Positions 52,305-60,842 of a DNA stretch of 64,000 nucleotides are shown here, piece by piece (position 1 is the first letter of the stretch; every line of letters starts with the position of its first letter). Below the pieces are notes generated by a model that was not told the origin of the DNA, ran no database searches, and worked only from the letters and a program-made list of their open reading frames with translations. The DNA is from Marinobacterium_D sp050908845 (GTDB taxonomy: Bacteria > Pseudomonadota > Gammaproteobacteria > Pseudomonadales > Balneatricaceae). The stretch is from the NCBI RefSeq assembly GCF_050908845.1, contig NZ_CP194171.1:2790001-2854000 (forward strand), in the 5' to 3' direction. A program made the position numbers and the translations under genes.

Positions 52305-53502
52305 TGCGCTTCATCCTCCGCTTGATGTTCGACTGGACGACAAAGTTATCGATCAACGGTGCGAACAGGTTGGCGAACAGGATCGCCAGCATCATGCCTT
52401 CCGGGAAGGCCGGGTTCACAACACGGATCAGAATCACCATCACGCCGATCAGTGCACCGAAAATCCACTTACCGGTACTGGTCATGGAAGCGGACACCGG
52501 GTCTGTCGCCATGAAGAACATACCGAACGCGAAACCACCAAGCACCAGGTGCCAGTAGAACGGCACAGAGAACATCGGGTTGGTCTCAGAGCCGATCAGG
52601 TTCAGTAGCGTGGACATGGCGACCATACCCAGGAATACACCCAGAACGATGCGCCAGGCAGCAATGCCGGCAAACATGATCACCAGACCGCCGATCAGGA
52701 TCGCAAGAGTCGACGTCTCACCAACAGAACCCTGGATGGTGCCCAGGAAGGCGTCGAACCAGGTCACGTTATTGGCCAGAATCTGATCGACACCACCCAT
52801 GGCAGCCAGGCCCAGCGGCGTCGCGCCGGAGAAGCCGTCAACCGCAGTCCAGATGGAATCACCGGACATGCTCGCCGGGTAGGCGAAGAACAGGAAGGCA
52901 CGGCCGGTCAGTGCCGGGTTAAGGAAGTTCTTGCCGGTACCACCGAACACTTCCTTGCCGATCACGACACCGAAGCTGATACCCAGAGCCACCTGCCAGA
53001 GCGGGATGCTCGGCGGCAGAATCAGTGCGAACAGCACGGAAGTCACGAAGAAGCCTTCGTTAACCTCGTGGCCACGCTTCATCGCGAACAGCACTTCCCA
53101 GAAACCACCGACAATAAAGGTTGTCAGGTAGATCGGCAGCCAGTAGGCCGCACCGTGGATAATGTTGTCCCAGACGCTGTTGGGATCGAAACCGGTCAGT
53201 GCAGCGGCGATAGAACCCTGCCAGGTACCGGGATCGGTAATACCGAGATCCGCCATGGCCGTATTGGCCTGCAGACCGACGTTATACAAACCAGCGAAGA
53301 TCGCCGGGAAGGTACACAACCACACCAGGATCATGATGCGCTTCAGATCAACGCCATCGCGGACGTGAGCTGCGCTCTTGGTCACATGCCCAGGGGTATA
53401 GAAGATGGTATCGACCGCTTCGTAAAGCGCGTACCAGTTCTCGTACTTACCGCCCTTGTGAAAGTGCGGTTCGAGATTATCCAGAATAGATCTCAAACTC
53501 AT
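52294..53502 (-). CDS. nqrB: Na+-NQR subunit B
   Basis: A 402-aa integral subunit with about ten helices that contains covalent FMN, riboflavin and the quinone region, and is central to Na+ pumping. The FMN motif is AVDGFSGATPLGLAAMGG (Thr of SGAT). GTGKNFLNPALTGRAFLFFA and the quinone-site region VWLCTFPAIFAGLYNVGLQA are conserved. It lies 12 bp after nqrA. Confidence 0.97.
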   Translation of the reverse strand: MSLRSILDNLEPHFHKGGKYENWYALYEAVDTIFYTPGHVTKSAAHVRDGVDLKRIMILVWLCTFPAIFAGLYNVGLQANTAMADLGITDPGTWQGSIAAALTGFDPNSVWDNIIHGAAYWLPIYLTTFIVGGFWEVLFAMKRGHEVNEGFFVTSVLFALILPPSIPLWQVALGISFGVVIGKEVFGGTGKNFLNPALTGRAFLFFAYPASMSGDSIWTAVDGFSGATPLGLAAMGGVDQILANNVTWFDAFLGTIQGSVGETSTLAILIGGLVIMFAGIAAWRIVLGVFLGMVAMSTLLNLIGSETNPMFSVPFYWHLVLGGFAFGMFFMATDPVSASMTSTGKWIFGALIGVMVILIRVVNPAFPEGMMLAILFANLFAPLIDNFVVQSNIKRRMKRNVV

Positions 53503-53514
53503 GGCCAGCCTCGC

Positions 53515-54855
53515 TTACGCCTCTTTCTCGATGCGCGTCAGGTTGTCACGCAGGATCGGACCGTACTCGTACTTGCCAGGGCACGCGAAGGTGCACAGGG
53601 CCAGGTCCTCTTCATCCAGCTCCAGACAGCCAAGCTGCATCGCCGTTACGATATCGCCGGTCACCAGCGCACGCAGCAGCTGAGTCGGCAGGATATCCAG
53701 GGGCATCAATTTCTCGAACTGGCCAACCGGGATCATCGCACGCTCAGATCCGTTAGTGGTGGTAGAGAAGTCGAACTTCTTGCCGGAGCAGAACATCGAC
53801 GTGAACATGTTCAGTACCGAGAACTTGTTCGCGCCAGGTGCAATCCAGCCCATGAAGTCACGGCTGTCACCCTCTTCCAGCACACTGACCTGAACGTGGT
53901 AACGTCCAAGGTAAGCCAGCGGCCCTTTGGCTGCAGCACCGTTCCAGACAGAGCCGCTGATGACTCGGTTGTTGTCACCGGAAACGCGACCCTTGGTCAG
54001 TTCATCCAGAGAAGCACCCAGGCGGGTTTTCAGCAGCGTCGGCTTGTCCACTTTCGGGCCGCCCAGAGCAACGACACGCTCAACGGACAGCTTGCCGCTG
54101 GTGAACAGTTTACCGATGGCGATCACTTCCTGGTAACCGATGGTCCAGACCACCTTCTCCCGCGATACCGGATCGAGGAAGTGGATGTGCGTACCCGGGT
54201 TACCCGCCGGGTGAATGCCGGCAAACTCTTCGGATGTTACGCCATCAGCAGACGGGATATCGGCGCCGGGCGCCTTGCACAGGAATACCTTGCCAGCACC
54301 CAGTCGAGTCAGGACGCTAAGCCCCTGCTTGAAGCTTTCAGCTTCGGCAGCGATGACGACAGCAGGATCTGCAGCCAGAGGGTTGGTATCAATTGCGGTA
54401 ACGAAGATCGAGCTGGGCGTAGTGCCAGCCTGAGGTACACGGCTGAAAGGACGCGTACGGAACGCGGTCCAGAGACCGGACTGAATCAGGTTTTCTTCGA
54501 CCTGCTCACGGCTCAGTCCAGACAGCTCACCAGCCGAGTAACTAGCGAACTCAACGGCTTCTTCCTGGTCATCCAGTTCAATAACAACGGACTGCAGAAC
54601 ACGTCGCTCACCACGATTGACCGCGCGAACAACGCCTGCGCCCGGTGCGGTGTACTGAACGCCCGGTGTTTTTTTATCGGTAAAGATCACCTGACCGAGC
54701 TTGACCCGGTCTCCCTCCTTGACGGACATGGTCGGCTTCATGCCAACATAGTCCAGTCCAACAAGGGCAACAGTACGCGCATCGACGGCTGCAGAAACAA
54801 CCTGCTCCGGTGCGCCTGTAATAGGTAGATCCAGACCTTTATTGATCTTGATCAT
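53515..54855 (-). CDS. nqrA: Na+-NQR subunit A
   Basis: A 446-aa cytoplasmic subunit, first in the nqr operon. It shows the family start IKINKGLDLPITGAPEQ, then VGLDYVGMKPTMSVKEGDRV, YTAPGAGVVRAVNRGERRVL and a C-terminal LDILPTQLLRALVTGDIVTA. Cysteines near CLELDEEDLALCTFACPGKY are conserved in NqrA. ATG 54855 is preferred over GTG 54864: it has AGGTG at 8 bases and fits the family start. A stable hairpin (54921-54940) lies in the leader. Confidence 0.96.
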   Translation of the reverse strand: MIKINKGLDLPITGAPEQVVSAAVDARTVALVGLDYVGMKPTMSVKEGDRVKLGQVIFTDKKTPGVQYTAPGAGVVRAVNRGERRVLQSVVIELDDQEEAVEFASYSAGELSGLSREQVEENLIQSGLWTAFRTRPFSRVPQAGTTPSSIFVTAIDTNPLAADPAVVIAAEAESFKQGLSVLTRLGAGKVFLCKAPGADIPSADGVTSEEFAGIHPAGNPGTHIHFLDPVSREKVVWTIGYQEVIAIGKLFTSGKLSVERVVALGGPKVDKPTLLKTRLGASLDELTKGRVSGDNNRVISGSVWNGAAAKGPLAYLGRYHVQVSVLEEGDSRDFMGWIAPGANKFSVLNMFTSMFCSGKKFDFSTTTNGSERAMIPVGQFEKLMPLDILPTQLLRALVTGDIVTAMQLGCLELDEEDLALCTFACPGKYEYGPILRDNLTRIEKEA

Positions 54856-54920
54856 ACGCCTCACCTAGTAGAATAAACTTTACTGGCGCCTGAAATCCGC
54901 TCTGGACGTTCCCCCCGCCA

Positions 54921-54940
54921 ATCCGGTATCACTACCGGAT
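54921..54940 (-). promoter_or_regulatory. Leader hairpin upstream of nqrA
   Basis: ATCCGGTA-TCAC-TACCGGAT, a perfect 8-bp stem with a tetraloop, 66 bp before the nqrA ATG. No T run follows. A good -10 box (TATACT on the minus strand, near 55000) lies upstream, so the hairpin would be in the mRNA leader. The gap 54856-55204 holds this leader and the gap terminator, and no gene that I can support. Confidence 0.5.
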
Positions 54941-55158
54941 CGAAACGCACGTCAGACGGCTGTCTTTCAGACCCCACCCAAAATTCCGCACAAGTATAAC
55001 TGAGCGCACGGTAATTTTTCTACAAACTACCTTTGCGATCAGACACTTTCGTTGGCAATTATCTTTCTCCTGAAGAAATCGCGCCCCAAAATAGAGCACA
55101 AACTCATTCAGCCTGTCTGCGCATGCCGTTGATTGAATGCCGCGCCCACCGACCGGGC

Positions 55159-55190
55159 AAAAAAAATGCCGCGATAAATCGCGGCATTTT
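55159..55190 (-). terminator. Intrinsic terminator of the GAPDH gene
   Basis: A perfect 10-bp stem, ATGCCGCGAT with ATCGCGGCAT, and a tight AA loop (in practice a shorter stem with a 4-base loop). Eight Ts follow on the minus strand. It starts 15 bp after the gap stop. Confidence 0.92.
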
Positions 55191-55204
55191 CGATGCTTAA
55201 ACGC

Positions 55205-56641
55205 TTACCCCTCTACAGGGTACGCCGGCAGGGTGCACTTGGCGATCTCACGTGCCAGACGCACAACCTGGCAGCTGTAGCCAAACTCGTTGTCGTACCA
55301 GACGTAAAGTACGCAGCTGTTACCGCTGGAAATTGTCGCCAGGCCGTCAACCACACCGGCCGCACGGGAACCGACGAAGTCGCTGGACACGGCTTCCGGT
55401 GAGTTGCTGTAATCCACCTGCTTCTGCAGATCGGAGTGCAGCGCCACGTTGCGCAGGTAGTCGTTCAGCTCGTCTTTATCGGTCGCCTTTTCCAGGTTCA
55501 GGTTCAGGATCGCCATGGACACGTTCGGTGTCGGTACGCGAATCGCATTACCTGTCAGCTTGCCTTCCATTTCCGGCAGCGCCTTGGAAACCGCTTTGGC
55601 AGCACCGGTTTCGGTAATAACCATGTTCAGACCCGCAGCGCGACCGCGACGATCACCCTTGTGGTAATTGTCGATCAGGTTCTGGTCGTTGGTGTAGGAG
55701 TGAACAGTCTCAACGTGACCATTTTTCACGCCAAACTTGTCATTCATCGCCTTCAGAACCGGCGTGATCGCGTTGGTGGTGCAGGATGCCGCAGACAGAA
55801 TGGTGTCTTCGTCTGTGATATCGCCGTCGTTAACGCCCATGACGATGTTCTTAACACCCTTACCCGGAGCGGTGAGGATTACGCGGGCAGCGCCCTTCGC
55901 CTTCAGGTGCAGAGCCAGGCCATCCGCATCGCGCCACTTACCGGTATTGTCGATAATCAGCGCATTGTTGATGCCGTATTCGGTGTAGTCGATGTTGTCC
56001 GGAGAGTCGGCAAAGATCACTTTGATCATGTTACCGTTGACGATCAGAGAGTTGCTCTCTTCATCAATTTGGATAGTGCCTTTGAAGGAACCATGTACGG
56101 AATCGCGACGCAGCAGGCTGGCACGCTTTTCCAGATCGTTCGCAGCACTGCCCTTACGGACAACGATCGCTTTCAGGCTCAGGGAGTGACCAGCGCCGGA
56201 GCGGTCGATCATCAGCCGTGCCAGAAGGCGGCCGATACGGCCAAAACCGTACAGGACAACGTCGGTAGACGGCGTGCCGTTGGATTCGTCAGCAGCACCT
56301 GCAAGCTCAACTTCCAGGAACTCTTTCAGCGTGCGGCCTTCGCCTTCATCGCGGAATTTCACGGCTAGTTTGCCGATATCAACGTGGGCGTTATTAACGC
56401 CCATTTCGCTTACCGCCTCGAGCACCGGGAAAGTGTCTACGACAGATAGCTCCTGGCCCTCAACCTGGCGAACAAAGCGGTGGGCTTTAAGAATATCGAT
56501 AACAGAGCGCTTGACGACGATGCGTCCGTAAATCGAGATTTCTACGTTGTGATCACGGTACAGGCGACCAACCAGAGGGACCATCGCTTCAGCGATCGCT
56601 TCACGAGCATTCCAGTCGGCTAAAATCAGTTCTTGGGTCAC
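55205..56641 (-). CDS. Long-form glyceraldehyde-3-phosphate dehydrogenase
   Basis: A 478-aa GAPDH-family enzyme, about 140 residues longer than classical GapA (about 330). An N-terminal extension (1-125) with REAIAEAMVPLVGRLYRDHN precedes the Rossmann motif DVVLYGFGRIGRLLARLMID. The catalytic Cys is in ILSAASCTTNAITPVLKAMN, the His in VETVHSYTNDQNLIDNYHKG, and AAGLNMVITETGAAKAVSKA is also present. The same long form sits between nqr and mfd in Pseudomonas. It is probably gluconeogenic or uses an unusual cofactor, but this cannot be read here. The start is GTG 56641, with GGAG 10 bases upstream. Confidence 0.93.
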   Translation of the reverse strand: MTQELILADWNAREAIAEAMVPLVGRLYRDHNVEISIYGRIVVKRSVIDILKAHRFVRQVEGQELSVVDTFPVLEAVSEMGVNNAHVDIGKLAVKFRDEGEGRTLKEFLEVELAGAADESNGTPSTDVVLYGFGRIGRLLARLMIDRSGAGHSLSLKAIVVRKGSAANDLEKRASLLRRDSVHGSFKGTIQIDEESNSLIVNGNMIKVIFADSPDNIDYTEYGINNALIIDNTGKWRDADGLALHLKAKGAARVILTAPGKGVKNIVMGVNDGDITDEDTILSAASCTTNAITPVLKAMNDKFGVKNGHVETVHSYTNDQNLIDNYHKGDRRGRAAGLNMVITETGAAKAVSKALPEMEGKLTGNAIRVPTPNVSMAILNLNLEKATDKDELNDYLRNVALHSDLQKQVDYSNSPEAVSSDFVGSRAAGVVDGLATISSGNSCVLYVWYDNEFGYSCQVVRLAREIAKCTLPAYPVEG

Positions 56642-56838
56642 GGGCGGTAGCTCCGAAATTGTGTCAGCTCAATTTTGGTGCGCGTATTATCCCTATTTCA
56701 CCCTCACCGGGCAAACTAAGTGCAGTAGACTTTTGTACGATCCGGCATAGCCGGTCGGTTTAATTCAGGCTGCGCATCGGCGATTCGCTCGCTAGAATAG
56801 GCGTCCTTTAAACCGGCCTGTACCACAAGGAGTTTTGC

Positions 56839-59800
56839 GTGCCCGTCCGCTTTGATCCCTCGCTACCCCACAGCCCCGGCGACCTTAAGCGCGTCGGCCA
56901 GGTACTTGGCAGTGCCACAGGCCTGCTGATCGAAGCCCTGCAGACACGCCACAAAGGGCCGATATTAATGATCTGCCGGGATAGCGAAAATGCGGCGCAG
57001 ATCGCCAGCGAAATCGCTTTCTACTGCGGCGATAGCTGCCCGGTGAGCCTGTTTCCCGACTGGGAAACCCTACCCTACGATAATTTCTCACCGCATCAGG
57101 ACATTATTTCCACCCGTCTGGAAGCGCTCTACAAGCTTCCCGGCATGGCCGATGGCGTGCTGGTGGTCCCTGCATCGACACTGATGCAGCGCGTGGCGCC
57201 CCCGAGCTTTGTAACCGGCAATTCGCTGTGGCTCGAAACCGGCCAGACAATCAACCCTGAACAGATGCGCAAACAGCTTACTGACGCGGGCTACTCGCTG
57301 GTGGACACCGTCTATGAGCATGGCGAGTTCGCCATCCGCGGCGCGCTGATCGACCTGTTCCCGATGGGTAGCGACACGCCCTACCGCATTGACCTGTTCG
57401 ACGACGAGATCGACACCCTGCGCACCTTTGATCCGGAAACCCAGCGATCCGTTGATCAGATCGAGCGCATCCGCCTGCTGCCAGCACGGGAATACCCCTT
57501 CCACCAGGAGGCGATCACCCGCTTCAAGCAGCGCTGGCGCGAAAGCTTTGATGTGGATTACACCCGCTGCCCGGTCTACCAGGATATTTCATCGGGACTG
57601 ACACCGGCCGGCATCGAATATTACCTGCCGCTGTTTTTCGATGACTGCGCGACGCTGTTCGACTATCTGCCAACCGACACGCTGCTGGTTCAGCAATCTG
57701 GCCTTAACCAGGCCGCCCAGCAGTTCTGGCAGGAGGTGGAGTCCCGCTACGAAGAACGCGCCTGGGATGTTCAGCGCCCGGTGCTCAAGCCTGACACCCT
57801 TTTCCTGGCGCCGGATGCACTGAATCTGGCGTTAAAAGCCTACCCCGGGCTCAGACTCAACCCGGAGCCGGAAGAGGTCCGTCCCGGGCGGGAGAACCTG
57901 CCCTGCCAGACGCCTCCCTCGCTGACCGTATCCCAGGGAACACAGGATCCGCTCGCACTGTTCAAACAACTGCATCAGAGCGGCTCCCAGTCCCTGCTGC
58001 TCTGCGCGGAATCGGCCGGTCGCCGTGAGTCCCTGATCACTCTGGCAAAGCGCTCCGGGCTGAAACTGCGCGAATACCCGAGCTGGAAAGCGTTCGAGAA
58101 TGATCCCGCACCGCTTGGAATCACCGTCTACCCACTGGAAAACGGCCTCAACCTGGACGATATCCAGGTCATCACCGAGACCCAGCTGTTTGGTCAGCAG
58201 GTGTTCCAGCGCCGCCGTCGCGAACGGGAGCAAACAGACAGCGACCAGTCTGTACGCCACCTCTCCGAACTGGAAATCGGCGCCCCGGTGGTGCATATCG
58301 ATCACGGCGTGGGTCGCTACCTGGGTCTGCAGACCATGGAGACACAGGGCGAAGTTAATGAATTCCTGACACTGGAATATGCCAACAACGCCAAACTGTA
58401 TGTGCCGGTTTCCTCGCTGCACCTGATCAGCCGCTACTCCGGCGCTTCGGACGAGGCAGCTCCGCTGCACCGCCTGGGGACCGAACAGTGGTCCAAGGCG
58501 CGGCGCAAAGCAGCGGAAAAGGTACGTGACAGCGCCGCCGAGCTGCTTGACATCTATGCCCGCCGGGCTGCCCGCGAGGGCCACAGCTTCGAATGCCCGG
58601 AAGAGGATTATCAGCAGTTCGCAGCGGGCTTCCCGTTCGAGGAGACGCCGGACCAGGCCAACGCCATCGACGCCGTGGTACGTGACATGCGCTCCTCCCA
58701 GCCCATGGACCGCCTGGTGTGTGGCGATGTAGGCTTCGGCAAGACCGAAGTCGCCATGCGTGCCGCCTTCATTGCCGTGCAGGCCGGTCAGCAGGTCACC
58801 GTGCTGGTGCCCACCACCCTGCTGGCACAGCAGCATTTCGATAACTTCCGCGACCGCTTCGCCGACTGGCCAGTGAGCGTTGAACTGATCTCCCGCTTCC
58901 GCAGCGCAAAACAGCAGCAGACCATCGCCAACCAGGTCCGTGAAGGCCAGGTCGATATCCTGATCGGCACCCACAAGCTGCTCCAGGGTGACCTGGAGTT
59001 CAAACAGCTGGGTCTGGTCATCATCGATGAGGAGCACCGCTTTGGCGTGCAGCAGAAAGAGCGACTGAAATCACTGCGGGCCGAAGTGGACATCCTGACC
59101 CTGACGGCGACGCCTATCCCGCGCACGCTCAACATGGCGATGTCCGGCATCCGCGATCTGTCGATTATCGCGACACCGCCGGCCCGACGCCTGTCGGTGA
59201 AGACCTTTGTGCGGGAATCGGACAAGCCGATGCTGAAAGAGGCGATCCTGCGTGAGTTGCTCCGCGGCGGGCAGGTGTACTTCCTGCATAACGAGGTCAA
59301 GTCGATCGACAAGATCGCCCGCGAAGTCAGCGAACTGGTGCCCGAAGCCCGCGTTGCCATCGGCCATGGCCAGATGCGCGAGCGTGAGCTGGAACAGGTG
59401 ATGACCGATTTCTACCACAAGCGCTTCAATGTGCTGGTCTGCACCACGATCATCGAAACCGGCATCGACGTACCCAACGCCAACACCATCATCATCGAAC
59501 GCGCGGACAAGTTCGGCCTGGCCCAGCTGCATCAGCTCAGGGGCCGTGTCGGTCGCTCACACCACCAGGCCTACGCCTACCTGCTGACACCGCCGCCCAA
59601 ACAGATGACAACCGATGCCACCAAGCGCCTGGAAGCGATCAGCCAGTCCAGCACCCTGGGTGCAGGCTTCACCCTGGCGACCCACGATCTCGAGATCCGC
59701 GGGGCCGGTGAGCTGCTGGGTGAAGAGCAGAGCGGCCAGATACAGACCATCGGCTTCAGTCTCTACATGGAGATGCTGGATCAGGCGATCCAGTCGATCC

Positions 59801-60288
59801 GAGAAGGCAAGACGCCCAACCTGGATCAGCCGATGAACCACGGCAGCGAAATCAACCTGCGCGTGCCGGCACTGATCCCCGACGACTACCTGCCCGACGT
59901 TCACAACCGGCTGATCATGTACAAACGGATCTCCAATGCGTCCAGCGAGCGCGAGCTTGATGAACTGCAGGTTGAGATGATCGACCGTTTCGGCATACTG
60001 CCCCAGCCGACCCGCAACCTGTTCCGCCTCACCGCGGTCAAACTGCGCGCCGACACACTCGGCATCGCCAAGCTGGAAGCCAACGACCGGGGTGGCCGCA
60101 TGGAGTTTACCGGTGATACCCAGGTAGAGCCGCTGACCCTGGTGACGCTGGTACAGCAGCAGCCCAACAGGTATAAACTGGACGGCGCCAACGCGCTGCG
60201 CTTCACCCTGCCGATGGCAAAACCGGAAGATCGCTTCCACTGCATCGAAGGCCTTCTCGGCCAGTTGACACCCAACGAGAGAGACTGA
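56839..60288 (+). CDS. mfd: Transcription-repair coupling factor
   Basis: Mfd removes stalled RNA polymerase and recruits UvrA to damaged template strands. The 1149-aa product has UvrB-like N-terminal domains (1-340), an RNA-polymerase-interacting domain (about 470-540, EIGAPVVHIDHGVGRYLGLQ), and a RecG-like translocase with Walker A VCGDVGFGKTEVAMRAAF, LVIIDEEHRFGVQQKE, LTATPIPRTL and LHQLRGRVGRSHHQAYAYLL. A C-terminal TRCF domain starts near 990. The start is GTG 56839, 8 bases after AAGGAG. It overlaps csiV by one base and lies next to the divergent gap gene. Confidence 0.97.
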   Translation: MPVRFDPSLPHSPGDLKRVGQVLGSATGLLIEALQTRHKGPILMICRDSENAAQIASEIAFYCGDSCPVSLFPDWETLPYDNFSPHQDIISTRLEALYKLPGMADGVLVVPASTLMQRVAPPSFVTGNSLWLETGQTINPEQMRKQLTDAGYSLVDTVYEHGEFAIRGALIDLFPMGSDTPYRIDLFDDEIDTLRTFDPETQRSVDQIERIRLLPAREYPFHQEAITRFKQRWRESFDVDYTRCPVYQDISSGLTPAGIEYYLPLFFDDCATLFDYLPTDTLLVQQSGLNQAAQQFWQEVESRYEERAWDVQRPVLKPDTLFLAPDALNLALKAYPGLRLNPEPEEVRPGRENLPCQTPPSLTVSQGTQDPLALFKQLHQSGSQSLLLCAESAGRRESLITLAKRSGLKLREYPSWKAFENDPAPLGITVYPLENGLNLDDIQVITETQLFGQQVFQRRRREREQTDSDQSVRHLSELEIGAPVVHIDHGVGRYLGLQTMETQGEVNEFLTLEYANNAKLYVPVSSLHLISRYSGASDEAAPLHRLGTEQWSKARRKAAEKVRDSAAELLDIYARRAAREGHSFECPEEDYQQFAAGFPFEETPDQANAIDAVVRDMRSSQPMDRLVCGDVGFGKTEVAMRAAFIAVQAGQQVTVLVPTTLLAQQHFDNFRDRFADWPVSVELISRFRSAKQQQTIANQVREGQVDILIGTHKLLQGDLEFKQLGLVIIDEEHRFGVQQKERLKSLRAEVDILTLTATPIPRTLNMAMSGIRDLSIIATPPARRLSVKTFVRESDKPMLKEAILRELLRGGQVYFLHNEVKSIDKIAREVSELVPEARVAIGHGQMRERELEQVMTDFYHKRFNVLVCTTIIETGIDVPNANTIIIERADKFGLAQLHQLRGRVGRSHHQAYAYLLTPPPKQMTTDATKRLEAISQSSTLGAGFTLATHDLEIRGAGELLGEEQSGQIQTIGFSLYMEMLDQAIQSIREGKTPNLDQPMNHGSEINLRVPALIPDDYLPDVHNRLIMYKRISNASSERELDELQVEMIDRFGILPQPTRNLFRLTAVKLRADTLGIAKLEANDRGGRMEFTGDTQVEPLTLVTLVQQQPNRYKLDGANALRFTLPMAKPEDRFHCIEGLLGQLTPNERD

Positions 60289-60842
60289 TGACTACGACGA
60301 TCCGATCCACCCTCTGCGCCCTGCTGCTCTGCCTTGCAGCACCCGCTTTCGCCGCCAACGGCGACTACACCATCGAGGTGGTTATCTTCGCGCAGAACAG
60401 CTATGGCGCCGGAGCCCAGCCATTCAGTGCCGGTGACCCCAACGCGGTACGCCCGGCAACGGCAAACGCCCGCTATATCAGCGGCTACAACGGCGCTCCC
60501 TACTCGCAACTGGAAGCGCTGCCAGGAAGCAGCCTGGTACTGGGTGACGATGCAGCCCGACTGCGCAGCCAGGGGTACGCTATTCTCTGGCACGGTGGCT
60601 GGTTTCAGAACGTCAGCACCGGAAGCAATCCGGCGATCCGGATCAATACCGGTGACGGCCGTGTCGACGGCACCATCCGCGTGGACCGCAGCCGCTACCT
60701 GCACTTCAAACCGGACCTGCTATTGACCCGCGGTGGCACCCAGTATCAGCTGAAGCAGTCCCGCCGCATGCGCTCCAAGGAACTGCACTATCTCGACCAC
60801 CCGCTGTTCGGCATCCTGGTTTACGCCAGGCCCGTGGACTGA
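60288..60842 (+). CDS. CsiV-family periplasmic protein
   Basis: A 184-aa secreted protein with a signal peptide (STLCALLLCLAAPAFA, then ANGDYTIEV). The mature part has the family pattern YTIEVVIFAQN, LRSQGYAILWHGGWFQ, RYLHFKPDLLLTRGG and the end RMRSKELHYLDHPLFGILVY. In Vibrio, CsiV helps septal peptidoglycan synthesis with LpoA and PBP1A, and the family usually follows mfd. The ATG overlaps the mfd stop by one base (TGATG). Its last 22 bases overlap the convergent cydC. Confidence 0.82.
   Translation: MTTTIRSTLCALLLCLAAPAFAANGDYTIEVVIFAQNSYGAGAQPFSAGDPNAVRPATANARYISGYNGAPYSQLEALPGSSLVLGDDAARLRSQGYAILWHGGWFQNVSTGSNPAIRINTGDGRVDGTIRVDRSRYLHFKPDLLLTRGGTQYQLKQSRRMRSKELHYLDHPLFGILVYARPVD

Noticed and set aside
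53068..54828. 586-aa open frame on the plus strand across nqrB and nqrA
   Set aside because: It is antisense to two well-recognised nqr genes, crosses their junction, and has low-complexity composition typical of a shadow frame.
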